A stretch of 64,000 bases of DNA from JAVVXB01 sp036651815 (GTDB lineage: Bacteria > Bacillota > Clostridia > Christensenellales > CAG-138). Below the pieces are notes generated by a model. That model was not told the DNA's origin and searched no databases. It was given only the letters and a program-made list of their open reading frames with translations. The position numbers and the translations under genes are program-made. Of this stretch, positions 8,173 through 16,516 are shown in pieces (the stretch's first letter is position 1; each line of letters begins with the position of its first letter). The DNA lies in NCBI GenBank assembly GCA_036651815.1, contig JAVVXB010000011.1, forward strand, positions 1 through 64,000, written 5' to 3'.

Positions 8173-8772
8173 CGCGCACTTAACGCGGACATTTTTCTTG
8201 CTGCGTACTACCCGAATTTCAGACCAATGGTGCCCTGAAATTGAGATCCTCCCCCATCCTCTTGAGCAATGTCAGATATAAAAAATCCATCCGTAGCAAT
8301 TTCAATTCATATATTCGCATGTGATTGCGGCCCTTATCATTGATGCCACCGTTTTCGTTCCTGATTTGCTTGCTTTTAAGTAAGCTTTTATTTTGCAACC
8401 ATATTTTAATTACAACATCTTTAGTCGATGGTGCAATTTCTCAGCTTCCATGCGAGGAGCATTGTTAGGATATATCACTAAAAGAATAATTTGCGGTTTC
8501 GAGTGGATTTCTGCTTCGTTCAACGAAATATACACAGGTTTGCTGGAAATCAATCTGCAAATATTGAATGCAGCAATAGAAACAGAGCTGCAAAAAATGG
8601 TATTTAGGAAATTTGAAAACATACATTGACCAAAATTGATCGAATCATAGCAACGGTGCTCTCTTCTAAACCGTATCTATTATGAGGTTGAAGCATGGTG
8701 TGATATTTCATTGAATCCAGCAATAATCTTATATCATGCGTAGAGTATCCCTGAAAGGGGGACAGGTTATCA
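8173..8772. other. 600-bp non-coding region containing a diverged repeat
   Basis: No gene is convincing here. A segment at about 8485-8622 matches 37470-37608 at roughly 65-70 percent by eye. A 78-codon frame at 8393-8629 covers it, but the match is better in DNA than in protein. At 8180-8202 the motif TTAACGCGGACATTT-CTTGCT recurs in similar form at 1740-1761. Confidence 0.4.
8485..8622 (+). repeat. Diverged dispersed repeat, copy 1
   Basis: Shares TTTGCGGTTTC-AGTGGATTT at its left and GGAAATTTG-AAACA at its right with the copy at 37470-37608, with an alignable middle. The second copy follows a fragment of an Rhs gene, so the repeat may be a leftover of mobile or Rhs-associated DNA. Confidence 0.45.
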
Positions 8773-9774
8773 ATGCGTACCTACCGAAGAAGCATCAACA
8801 ACACAGCTCCTTTTGCTGCGGAAGTAGCACAGCAGAATCGCCATATTCAGATCATCTGTTTTCTTGTTTGGCTGGTTCTGCTGGGCGGGTCATGTGTACT
8901 ATGTTCCATGTTCGGTTTGCACACGATGATGCTATCATTTGGTTATCCGGCCTATGCTATGCTCAAGCAAGCAGCCCCCGCGCCAGAGATTGTGGAGCTT
9001 TCATCAGCAGTGCCAATGCAAATTACCGTCAAAAAAAAAGGCACCGCAGTTGAACCCGTCATGCTTATACAGAATGGTGGAATACCACGAATTTTAATCT
9101 ATCATACGCATGCAACCGAGGCCTACCTCATGACGGAGGATTCGCCCTATGAGCCAAGCGGGAAATGGCGTACAGCCGATTTCTCCAAAAGCGTGGTTGT
9201 AGTAGGTGAAAAGCTCAAGCAGATCCTGGAAACGGAGTATGGTCTATCCGTCTTACACGACGTGCAAAATCACGAACCGCCCAAACTTTCTACGGCATAT
9301 AGCCGCTCACTTCTGGCCATGCAAGGGTATCAAGAACGTTATCCGAGCATAACAGTGTTCATTGATGTGCATCGTGATGCCTATGGAACAACGGAAACAA
9401 CACCAAAAGACTATTTTGAAATGGATGGAAAGCAGCTAGCGCGACTGATGTTTGTTGTTGGAACAGGCAAGGGTGCAACTGGAAGTGGATTTGCTGACAT
9501 GCCGGACTTTGATAGCAACCTTGCCTTTGCAAAAACGATCCAGGAACGATTGAAAGAAATGAACGGTCAGTTCGTTCGCGATATTCGTATTAAAACAGGA
9601 CGGTATAACCAGCACATGTCCAATCATTGTTTGCTGGTTGAAGTTGGGCATAATGCCAACACGTTGGAACAGGCGCTCAATAGTGTCCCCTATCTGGCAA
9701 AGGCAATTTATGAAAGCCTTGCACCAGCAGAACAGTTGCAGCAGATGGAAACAATGGTAGTTTGGACGCCATAA
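8773..9774 (+). CDS. spoIIP: SpoIIP-family peptidoglycan amidase/endopeptidase
   Basis: 333 residues. The family acts in the mother cell membrane with SpoIID and SpoIIM to remodel peptidoglycan during engulfment. One membrane anchor spans roughly residues 28-58, after a cytoplasmic head. The C-terminal SpoIIP/amidase_3-like domain shows ILIYHTHATEAY (zinc-binding His), VFIDVHRDAYG (second His region) and NHCLLVEVGHNANTLEQA (Glu/His near the end). The ATG follows a GGGGGAC site. The gene stands alone and is followed by a small terminator. It is the main sequence evidence that the organism belongs to an endospore-forming lineage. Confidence 0.93.
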   Translation: MRTYRRSINNTAPFAAEVAQQNRHIQIICFLVWLVLLGGSCVLCSMFGLHTMMLSFGYPAYAMLKQAAPAPEIVELSSAVPMQITVKKKGTAVEPVMLIQNGGIPRILIYHTHATEAYLMTEDSPYEPSGKWRTADFSKSVVVVGEKLKQILETEYGLSVLHDVQNHEPPKLSTAYSRSLLAMQGYQERYPSITVFIDVHRDAYGTTETTPKDYFEMDGKQLARLMFVVGTGKGATGSGFADMPDFDSNLAFAKTIQERLKEMNGQFVRDIRIKTGRYNQHMSNHCLLVEVGHNANTLEQALNSVPYLAKAIYESLAPAEQLQQMETMVVWTP

Positions 9775-9806
9775 TGCTCCATTCGTAAGCAAAGCAAACG
9801 GTTAAG

Positions 9807-9830
9807 ATTCGCATGCCTTGCGGATTTTTT
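9807..9830 (+). terminator. Terminator after spoIIP
   Basis: A short stem ATTCGCA/TGCGGAT is followed by a run of Ts ending at 9830, about 35 bases past the spoIIP stop. The next 200 bases, up to 10038, hold nothing I can name. Confidence 0.6.
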
Positions 9831-10038
9831 CAGCAGAAAAAAATCCCTCGTTGTCTTAGCGCGTATTGCTGAATGAGAAATTTGCTGGCATGCGTGATTT
9901 TTGTCCGTTCAGCCGAAAAGTTTGTAGATCTACAGAAATAAAATCAGGATTGTAAACATCAAAATTGCAAAACAGTTGCCAACTTAATTCGGAAAATTTA
10001 GAAATACACCCTCAGTTTATCCAGTTAATTCATAATTT

Positions 10039-10074
10039 AACATGGGGTGATGCTACACAGCATCGCCCCATGTT
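10039..10074 (-). terminator. Terminator-like hairpin after the sugar-ABC ATPase
   Basis: A 16-bp stem, AACATGGGGTGATGCT (10039-10054) with its complement at 10059-10074, has one wobble and a 4-base loop. It lies 18 bases past the stop at 10093. The T-tail on the minus strand is weak (TAAATTATG). Confidence 0.6.
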
Positions 10075-10092
10075 ATACTACAAATCGTTATA

Positions 10093-11214
10093 TTACAGAA
10101 TATTTAAGCAATTTTCCTTGTTGAACAGATGTGCCAATGCGCCATCAAAGGTAAAGTGAACCTCATCGCCAAAGGTAAAGCCATTTTTATGCGTTGCCGG
10201 CAGATCGGTGGTTGCAATACGGATTACGCAATCCTTGCCAAGCGCGTCTACGTGGACATACAGCTCAGAACCCATCATCTCGGAGACATCCACCTTGGCC
10301 GGAATGGCGGTGGAATTGCCGCGTTCGTCCAGCCGAATATGTTCAGGACGGATACCCAACGTAATTTCCTGCGTCGGAGCGGCAGTGTCCTTGAGTTTCT
10401 GCTGCACATTTGCTGGCAGTTCAATGACCGTAGCATCACCAAGTCGCACGGCGTACTTGCCGCCGTCATTTATCAGTGTAGCATCAAAGAAGTTCATCTG
10501 TGGCGTACCAATGAAGCTTGCAACAAAGAGGTTTGCCGGATGGTCGAACACCTGCTGCGGTGTGCCAATCTGCTGAATATATCCATCCTTCATGATGACA
10601 ATCCGGTCGCCCAGCGTCATAGCCTCAGTTTGATCATGGGTAACGTACACAAACGTGGTGTTGATACGCTGACGAAGTTTGATGAGTTCAGCGCGCATCT
10701 GGTTACGAAGCTTGGCGTCAAGGTTGCTGAGCGGCTCATCCATGAGGAATACCTGCGGTTCACGCACGATGGCGCGGCCAATGGCAACACGCTGACGCTG
10801 GCCGCCGGAAAGCGCCTTGGGCTTCCTTTGCAGGTATTGAGTAATATCCAGAATTTCCGCAGCTTCCTTCACTTTTTTATCTATATCAGCCTTGGGCATT
10901 TTGCGGAGCTTGAGGCCAAACGCCATGTTTTCGTACACCGTCATGTGCGGGTACAGCGCATAGTTTTGGAATACCATCGCAATGTCACGATCCTTTGGCG
11001 CCACGTCGTTGACGAGACGATCACCGATGTACAGTTCGCCATCACTGATCTCTTCGAGACCGGCGATCATACGCAGCGTCGTCGATTTACCGCAGCCGGA
11101 AGGGCCGACGAGTACAACGAATTCCTTGTCCGCGACTTCAAGATTGAAATCTTGAACCGCGACCACGTTCTTGTCATAGATCTTCTTGATGTTCTTAAGT
11201 GTTACGTTTGCCAT
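10093..11214 (-). CDS. Carbohydrate ABC transporter ATPase (MsmX/MsmK/UgpC type)
   Basis: 373 residues, the standard length for the shared sugar-import ATPase. Visible motifs are Walker A GPSGCGKST (about residues 37-45), the Q-loop FQNYALYPHM, the ABC signature LSGGQRQRVAIGRA, Walker B VFLMDEPLSNLDAKL and the H-loop THDQTEAM. A C-terminal TOBE/OB regulatory domain contains LGIRPEHI. No permease or solute-binding gene is next to it, so it probably energises several sugar importers encoded elsewhere, as MsmX does in Bacillus. The ATG has no strong ribosome-binding site; a short leader ORF with a strong site lies upstream. Confidence 0.93.
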   Translation of the reverse strand: MANVTLKNIKKIYDKNVVAVQDFNLEVADKEFVVLVGPSGCGKSTTLRMIAGLEEISDGELYIGDRLVNDVAPKDRDIAMVFQNYALYPHMTVYENMAFGLKLRKMPKADIDKKVKEAAEILDITQYLQRKPKALSGGQRQRVAIGRAIVREPQVFLMDEPLSNLDAKLRNQMRAELIKLRQRINTTFVYVTHDQTEAMTLGDRIVIMKDGYIQQIGTPQQVFDHPANLFVASFIGTPQMNFFDATLINDGGKYAVRLGDATVIELPANVQQKLKDTAAPTQEITLGIRPEHIRLDERGNSTAIPAKVDVSEMMGSELYVHVDALGKDCVIRIATTDLPATHKNGFTFGDEVHFTFDGALAHLFNKENCLNIL

Positions 11215-11577
11215 GTGTTTTCGGCTCTGATGGACACGGAATTATCCAACTGCCCACCTCGCATTCATTCGCAAAGCGACGAATGCTTTACGACAGGTCT
11301 CCACACTGCCGCACCGCAAGCCATGCGGTTCATTAGTATCCCTCCTTCAATATGGCATCGCGACAAATAGAAAGTGGAGTATTAGCCGCGCACCTTGATA
11401 TGGATTCTATCTATTCTTGCATATTATTCGAAAGGATGCAACCTATTTTTGTATGAAACGTCCCGAAAAAGCGTTGTTTTTCTTGATTCAAATACAGAGC
11501 AATCGAATTAGACTTGCAGTTTGACGTGTATTTGGTGTATTCTAAAGCAGTATTTACAGACATAAGGGAGAAAGCTC
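11215..11577. other. Divergent intergenic region with a possible leader ORF and promoter
   Basis: The minus side holds the leader ORF at 11265-11333. The plus side holds TTGCAG (11514-11519) and TATTCT (11538-11543) separated by 18 bases, a plausible weak promoter for the E2-like gene. Confidence 0.4.
11265..11333 (-). CDS. Possible 22-residue leader peptide upstream of the sugar-ABC ATPase
   Basis: An ATG at 11333 is preceded by GAAGGAGGG at good spacing, the best ribosome-binding site in the region. The frame reads MNRMACGAAVWRPVVKHSSL and two more residues before TGA. It ends 51 bases before the ATPase start, which lacks such a site. It could be a regulatory leader or a chance ORF; the peptide itself has no recognisable feature. 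Confidence 0.35.
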   Translation of the reverse strand: MNRMACGAAVWRPVVKHSSLCE

Positions 11578-12411
11578 ATGAGAAAAGACGGAAGACGTGT
11601 AAAAAATGTCGATCCCATGTATACGATCATGCCGTATATTTTAAAACATCGTTATGACGCCCAAAATATGATCGAACTGGATATTCCCATTGCGCCGATG
11701 CAAGCATATCTGAATGCACGGCGAAAAGAAGGACACGCTATGTCCCATCTTGGTGTGGTACTCGCTGCTTATGTTCGTGCGGCTGCGGAATTTCCGGCCA
11801 TGAATCGATTCATTGTCAACAAGCGCATCTACCAGCGAAACGAATTTCCGGTCGGCATGGTTGTATTAAAGCCTGGTGAAAAAGATGGTACCATGAATAA
11901 AATGCATTTTCAGATGGAAGATGATATTTTTGCAGTGCATCAAACCATTGATAATTATGTAAGCGCCAACCGTGAAAAAGGCGAAACCAATCAAACCGAT
12001 GCGCTGATGTCAAAGCTTCTGAGCATCCCAGGACTGTGCAATGTTGCAGTTGGGCTATTCAAGCTGCTGGATCGATATGGATTACTGCCAAAAGGTATTA
12101 TTGATGCAAGCCCGTTCCATACGAGTCTTGTAGTAAGCAATCTTGCAAGCATACGCACGAACCATATCTATCACCACATCTACGAGTTCGGCACAACCAG
12201 TGTGTTTGTTGCCATGGGTAACATGCGAGAGGTCGCCAAGCGCATTAAGGGCGAAATCGTATACGAACGCTGTCTGCCCATGGGCGTGGTCATGGATGAG
12301 CGCATCTGCTCCGGCAGTTATTATGCAATGTTTTTTGCAAAATTTAAGCAATACATGCTTGACCCAACACTGCTGGAAGGTCCCCCGAAAGTTGTCAACA
12401 CCATCCTATGA
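11578..12411 (+). CDS. Stand-alone E2-like (CAT-fold) acyltransferase without HHxxxDG
   Basis: 277 residues resembling the catalytic domain of 2-oxoacid dehydrogenase E2 or chloramphenicol acetyltransferase, with no lipoyl or peripheral-subunit-binding domain. The order of elements fits (AAAEFPAMNRFIVNKRIYQ near residue 65, then SPFHTSLVVSNLASI near residue 185). Where E2 enzymes have HHxxxDG near the C-terminus, this protein has VVMDERICSGSYYAMFF: the Asp/Gly and both His are not in place. It may bind acyl-CoA or a related ligand without classical catalysis. No E1 or E3 genes are nearby. An AAGGGAG site precedes the ATG. Confidence 0.75.
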   Translation: MRKDGRRVKNVDPMYTIMPYILKHRYDAQNMIELDIPIAPMQAYLNARRKEGHAMSHLGVVLAAYVRAAAEFPAMNRFIVNKRIYQRNEFPVGMVVLKPGEKDGTMNKMHFQMEDDIFAVHQTIDNYVSANREKGETNQTDALMSKLLSIPGLCNVAVGLFKLLDRYGLLPKGIIDASPFHTSLVVSNLASIRTNHIYHHIYEFGTTSVFVAMGNMREVAKRIKGEIVYERCLPMGVVMDERICSGSYYAMFFAKFKQYMLDPTLLEGPPKVVNTIL

Positions 12412-12520
12412 TCAACGCAATGCTCGCGGGCCGTTCGTTTCAAGCCGGACGACCCGCTTGTTACATTTCCTTAATTACATTATAATGAAATTATCGTATC
12501 ATAATGGAGGAACAACAACC

Positions 12521-12901
12521 ATGCAGAAACAAACGATCTATTGCGAAAAGGCACCTGCTGCCATTGGTCCGTATGCACAAGCAATTTCAGCGGGTGGTTT
12601 TTTATTTTTATCTGGTATGCTGGCTATTAATCCGGAAACGGGCGCACTTGTTTCCGGCGATGCGGCTGCTCAAACACGACAGATTCTTAAGAATATTCAA
12701 GTGTTGTTGAACAGTCAGGGGCTCTCTGCTGAAAACGTTGTCAAGACCACTGTGTTTCTAAAAGATTTAGCAGCGTTTGGAGCAGTTAACGCGGTCTATG
12801 CAGAAATGTTTAATATCAATCCACCAGCAAGAAGCTGCATCGAAGTAACTCGCCTGCCCAAGGATGCGCTTGTGGAAATTGAGTGCATTGTGTTGAGCTG
12901 A
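12521..12901 (+). CDS. ridA: RidA family enamine/imine deaminase
   Basis: 126 residues, normal for RidA (YjgF/YER057c/UK114). It hydrolyses reactive 2-aminoacrylate-type enamines released by PLP enzymes. Signatures are the start KAPAAIGPYAQAISAGGFLF, the middle LSGMLAINPETG, and the C-terminal NPPARSCIEVTRLPKDALVE with the catalytic Arg near residue 104. The ATG at 12521 follows a GGAGG site. A longer open frame extends upstream but overlaps the E2-like gene and lacks support. Confidence 0.93.
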   Translation: MQKQTIYCEKAPAAIGPYAQAISAGGFLFLSGMLAINPETGALVSGDAAAQTRQILKNIQVLLNSQGLSAENVVKTTVFLKDLAAFGAVNAVYAEMFNINPPARSCIEVTRLPKDALVEIECIVLS

Positions 12902-12957
12902 CCCATGTTAACTTGCATCCGCACAGAGCTATGCGATCACGGGAAGGTGGATACAGG

Positions 12958-14211
12958 ATGAATTTTAGTCACTATCAAAATGTATTTGTTGATTTGTACG
13001 GAGAAGACGCGGCTGTACAGCCGGGACGATATGATGCGTTGCTTACAACGTTTGCAGAAGATTTCGGATTGAGAGATGCCATCCGCCTATTCTCCGCACC
13101 AGGGCGCAGCGAAATTGGCGGCAACCATACGGATCATCAACACGGACATGTGTTAGCCTGCGCCGTTACGCTGGACATGATTGCGGCTGTGTCTGCCAGA
13201 ACAGACGGAAAAATTTGCATCCATTCGCCAGGCTATCCGGCTGTGAATATCCAAATAGGAGCGCTGAATCCCCGAGAAAATGAAAAAAATACATCCGTTG
13301 CGTTGGTGCGTGGCATTGCTGCAAATCTGCAACTTTGCGGTTACCGAATCGGTGGGTTCGATGCTTGTATCGCGACCAATGTTCCCAAAGGTTCGGGGCT
13401 ATCCTCCTCGGCTGCCTACAGCATTTTGATTGCCACAATCTTTTCAAACTTATACAATAGTGGCAGCATTCCGCCCCTCGCACAAGCGCTTTCCAGCCAA
13501 TATGCGGAAAACCTCTATTTTGGCAAGCCGAGCGGACTTATGGATCAGCTTGCCTGCGTGTCCGGCGGGTTTGTGGCAATTGATTTTGCGGATGTTGAGC
13601 ATCCGCTTATCGAAAAAATCAACTGTGACCTTGCTGCTCTTGGCTATGCCATCTGCATTGTCAACGCGGGTGGCAGTCATGCCAATCTAACATCGGAATA
13701 TGCTGCTGTGCCTGCCGAAATGCGTTCCGTCGCAAAGCTATTTGGCAAGGAACATCTGCGCGAGGTCAACGAAAGCGACTTCTACGAAAGGATGAGTGAA
13801 TTTCGCAATCTGATTAGTGACCGTGCACTTTTGCGCGCGATGCATTTTTTCAGCGAAAACAAACGTGTACAGCAGCAGGCAGCAGCCTTAAGGTCCCAGG
13901 ACATGGCTGCATTTGCCAGACTGATGATTGAAAGCGGACGTTCCAGTTTTATGCAATTGCAAAATGTTTGCCCTGTGAACGTAACCGAACGCAGCATTGC
14001 GCTGGCACTGGCAGTCACGGAGCGTCTGCTGGACGGCGCTGGTGCATGGCGCATCCATGGTGGCGGATTTGCCGGCACCATCCAAGCGCTCGTACCTTTG
14101 GATCGTATGGATATGTATATTAGGCAAATGAAACGCCTGTTCGGCAGCGAATGCTGCTATCGGCTGTCAGTGCGTTCGGTTGGCGGCACCGAAATTCTGC
14201 CGCAAGCATAA
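12958..14211 (+). CDS. galK: Galactokinase
   Basis: About 417 residues of the GHMP kinase family, phosphorylating galactose to galactose-1-phosphate. The galactokinase signature near residue 47 is GRSEIGGNHTDHQHGHVL, in the form found in Firmicutes (GGNHTDHQHG). The ATP-binding motif is PKGSGLSSSAAYS, and the catalytic-Asp region is FGKPSGLMDQLACVSGG. The C-terminal GHMP motif is WRIHGGGFAGTIQAL. The ATG at 12958 is preceded by GGAAGGTGG. The other Leloir genes are not adjacent. Confidence 0.92.
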   Translation: MNFSHYQNVFVDLYGEDAAVQPGRYDALLTTFAEDFGLRDAIRLFSAPGRSEIGGNHTDHQHGHVLACAVTLDMIAAVSARTDGKICIHSPGYPAVNIQIGALNPRENEKNTSVALVRGIAANLQLCGYRIGGFDACIATNVPKGSGLSSSAAYSILIATIFSNLYNSGSIPPLAQALSSQYAENLYFGKPSGLMDQLACVSGGFVAIDFADVEHPLIEKINCDLAALGYAICIVNAGGSHANLTSEYAAVPAEMRSVAKLFGKEHLREVNESDFYERMSEFRNLISDRALLRAMHFFSENKRVQQQAAALRSQDMAAFARLMIESGRSSFMQLQNVCPVNVTERSIALALAVTERLLDGAGAWRIHGGGFAGTIQALVPLDRMDMYIRQMKRLFGSECCYRLSVRSVGGTEILPQA

Positions 14212-14414
14212 ATCTCCATCATTTCCCATATTAAATAATAGGCGCAGATTTGATCAAAACCATGCTTGCGTGGTTGACAGCCCTTTTAAACGATCAAAAC
14301 GATTATACGTTATTTCCTGATGCTCTCTTGCCTGTATATGACGATACACATCTGTACATATGATCGAAAATCCAATATCAATGCACAATCAAACGCTTCT
14401 TTGCGGCGAATTTG

Positions 14415-15563
14415 TTATGCCTTCAGTAATTCACGTTCCAGAATGTCCGCTATTTTTGCGGAAGCGCGTCCATCGCCATATGGATTTTTTGCCTTACTCA
14501 TTTCAGCGTACTCGTTTGGATCATCCAGTAGTTTTCGACAGGCATAGTAGATGATTTCTTCATCCGTTCCCACAAGTCGCAACGTGCCTGCCTCCACCCC
14601 CTCCGGGCGTTCCGTAGTATCCCGCATGACCAGCACAGGTTTTCCAAGGCTGGGCGCTTCCTCTTGAATGCCACCGCTGTCAGTCAAAATCAGAAAGCTA
14701 CGACTCATGAGATTGTGGAAATCCAGCACGTCCAGCGGATCAATCAGTCGCATCCGGTCGCACCCAGCAAACTCATCCTCCGCAATGCTGCGCACCTGTG
14801 GATTTAAGTGAACGGGATACACAGCCTTAACATCTTGGTAAACATCCAGCACACGGCGAATGGCACGGAACATATGGTGCATGTTTTCACCAAGATTCTC
14901 CCGGCGATGCGCTGTCAGCACAATTATTCGGCTATCAGCTGCCCAATTCAACAATTCGCTGTGATAATCCTCTCGAATGGTATATTTCAATGCATCAATT
15001 CCCGTATTACCGGTCACAAATATTGAATTGAACGGACGTCCCTCTAAGCGGAGATTATAGCGTGCCATCTGCGTCGGCGCGAAATGATAGCGAGCAACCA
15101 GGCTGATTGCTTGGCGGTTATATTCCTCCGGAAACGGAGAATAAATATTCTTGGTGCGTAATCCTGCTTCAATGTGAGCAATCGGAATTTGCAGATAGAA
15201 CGCAGCCAGTGCGGATGTGAACGCAGTTGTCGTATCCCCATGAACCAATACGATATCTGGCGCATAATCCAACAGCACACCGCGTATTTCGTTCAATGTT
15301 CGAGTTGTCACATCAAACAGCGTTTGCTCCGACCGCATGATATCCAGATCATAGTCCGGTTCCACATCAAAAATATTCAGCACTTGACGGAGCATTTCGC
15401 GGTGTTGACCCGTTACGCAAACCTTGATCTCTAAACGATTTCGCTGTTTTAATTCCAGCACCAACGGACACATTTTGATTGCTTCCGGACGAGTCCCAAA
15501 AACAATTAGTGCTTTTTTTCTTGCTTTTCCATTCGTCTGATCATTGTTATTATTCATATACAT
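14415..15563 (-). CDS. wecB: UDP-N-acetylglucosamine 2-epimerase (non-hydrolysing)
   Basis: 382 residues. The enzyme interconverts UDP-GlcNAc and UDP-ManNAc for cell-surface glycopolymers. It shows the family opening IVFGTRPEAIKMCPLVLELK, then VCVTGQHREML, VLVHGDTTTAF, HIEAGLRT, LTAHRRENLG and LTDSGGIQEEAPSLGKPVLVMRDTTERPEG in two parts; His, Asp and Glu catalytic residues are in place. It is divergent from the surface-polymer operon starting at 15719 and may supply a precursor. In Firmicutes the same enzyme is also called MnaA. Confidence 0.93.
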   Translation of the reverse strand: MYMNNNNDQTNGKARKKALIVFGTRPEAIKMCPLVLELKQRNRLEIKVCVTGQHREMLRQVLNIFDVEPDYDLDIMRSEQTLFDVTTRTLNEIRGVLLDYAPDIVLVHGDTTTAFTSALAAFYLQIPIAHIEAGLRTKNIYSPFPEEYNRQAISLVARYHFAPTQMARYNLRLEGRPFNSIFVTGNTGIDALKYTIREDYHSELLNWAADSRIIVLTAHRRENLGENMHHMFRAIRRVLDVYQDVKAVYPVHLNPQVRSIAEDEFAGCDRMRLIDPLDVLDFHNLMSRSFLILTDSGGIQEEAPSLGKPVLVMRDTTERPEGVEAGTLRLVGTDEEIIYYACRKLLDDPNEYAEMSKAKNPYGDGRASAKIADILERELLKA

Positions 15564-15718
15564 AGAATAGCCAATAATTATTGCATCGTCAACGAGTTTT
15601 TGATATTACGAACTTTATACAATCCCTTTCCTAATACTGCATAACAATGTTAATGACAATAAAATCATTGCATGTTACAATATAATCGTATTAATAATTG
15701 AAAATTGGAGTAATAGAT

Positions 15719-16516
15719 GTGGTTTCACAGCAAGCGTCAGAAAAGAACCGGATTTTCTACGCACGAGAATATCGGCATTTCAAACTAGCGACAAAATCAT
15801 CGCTTTTGTTTCTCATTGCTTGTGTCATTCCATTTGTCACATTATCAGTGCTGTTCTATTCTCCCATTACTCATGGTGTTTCGCTCTGGAGCGGAAAAAT
15901 TCTCGCTGCCATCACTGGTCAAGACATCGTATTGAGTTCATTCTCGTTTCTTCCTAATCTAGGCAATGTCTATTATGTCGCTTTTCCCAGTCAACAGCCG
16001 GGGTTTACACATGCGCTGATCTGCGGAATCGTTATGCTTTTTGCAATCATCCTGCTCTCACAGTCCAATCGAAATGGGCGAGCGCTGATGATCTATATCT
16101 GTATGGGGCTCTATGTGCAATTAATTTCCTGCGTTTTTTTCATTTTTTGGCCAGAATATTTTCCCTATGAACTAACGGATTATTCGCAGTTATATATGTT
16201 GCAGCAAACTTCGCTCTGGATTATCATTCCTGCGCTTTTTGGTATTGCTTCCTCTCTGGTACAGACAAGTTTTCTTTCAAAATTTATTGCGTTTTTTAGC
16301 TTGATCGTCTGCGTTTTACTCTATGGTACGCTACGTTATGTGGTCAATTTATATTTAATTTATGTGTTATCAACATTATATATGGCTACGTTTTTCTTTA
16401 CATTTGGTGTGTTGTTTGATTTTATTCAAATGGTGGCAATTTATGCTATTTTTATAAAAAGCACTAGTGAATGTTACAGTACATTGCGGGGGAAAGCACA
16501 ATGGCAGTGGTCGTAA
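15719..16516 (+). CDS. Multi-pass membrane protein of unknown function, first gene of the surface-polymer operon
   Basis: About 265 residues from GTG 15719, chosen because GGAG lies eight bases upstream; a TTG at 15698 is in frame but has no site. After a 30-residue polar N-terminus there are six to seven hydrophobic segments, the first being SSLLFLIACVIPFVTLSVLF, with a large loop containing the Phe/Pro-rich VYYVAFPSQQPGF. No family was recognised. The end overlaps the glycosyltransferase start by 16 bases. Its position before a processive synthase suggests a transport or regulatory partner in the membrane, but that is inference. Confidence 0.7.
   Translation: MVSQQASEKNRIFYAREYRHFKLATKSSLLFLIACVIPFVTLSVLFYSPITHGVSLWSGKILAAITGQDIVLSSFSFLPNLGNVYYVAFPSQQPGFTHALICGIVMLFAIILLSQSNRNGRALMIYICMGLYVQLISCVFFIFWPEYFPYELTDYSQLYMLQQTSLWIIIPALFGIASSLVQTSFLSKFIAFFSLIVCVLLYGTLRYVVNLYLIYVLSTLYMATFFFTFGVLFDFIQMVAIYAIFIKSTSECYSTLRGKAQWQWS

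Noticed and set aside
8393..8629. 78-codon ORF after cbiK
   Set aside because: It covers the dispersed repeat, lacks a ribosome-binding site, and the matching copy at 37.5 kb is conserved in DNA more than in protein.
10129..11370. 413-codon plus-strand frame opposite the sugar-ABC ATPase
   Set aside because: Its antisense partner is a clear MsmX-type ATPase with all motifs; the plus frame has no family text.
12143..12520. Upstream extension of the RidA frame
   Set aside because: It overlaps the E2-like gene out of frame, and a strong ribosome-binding site sits before ATG 12521.
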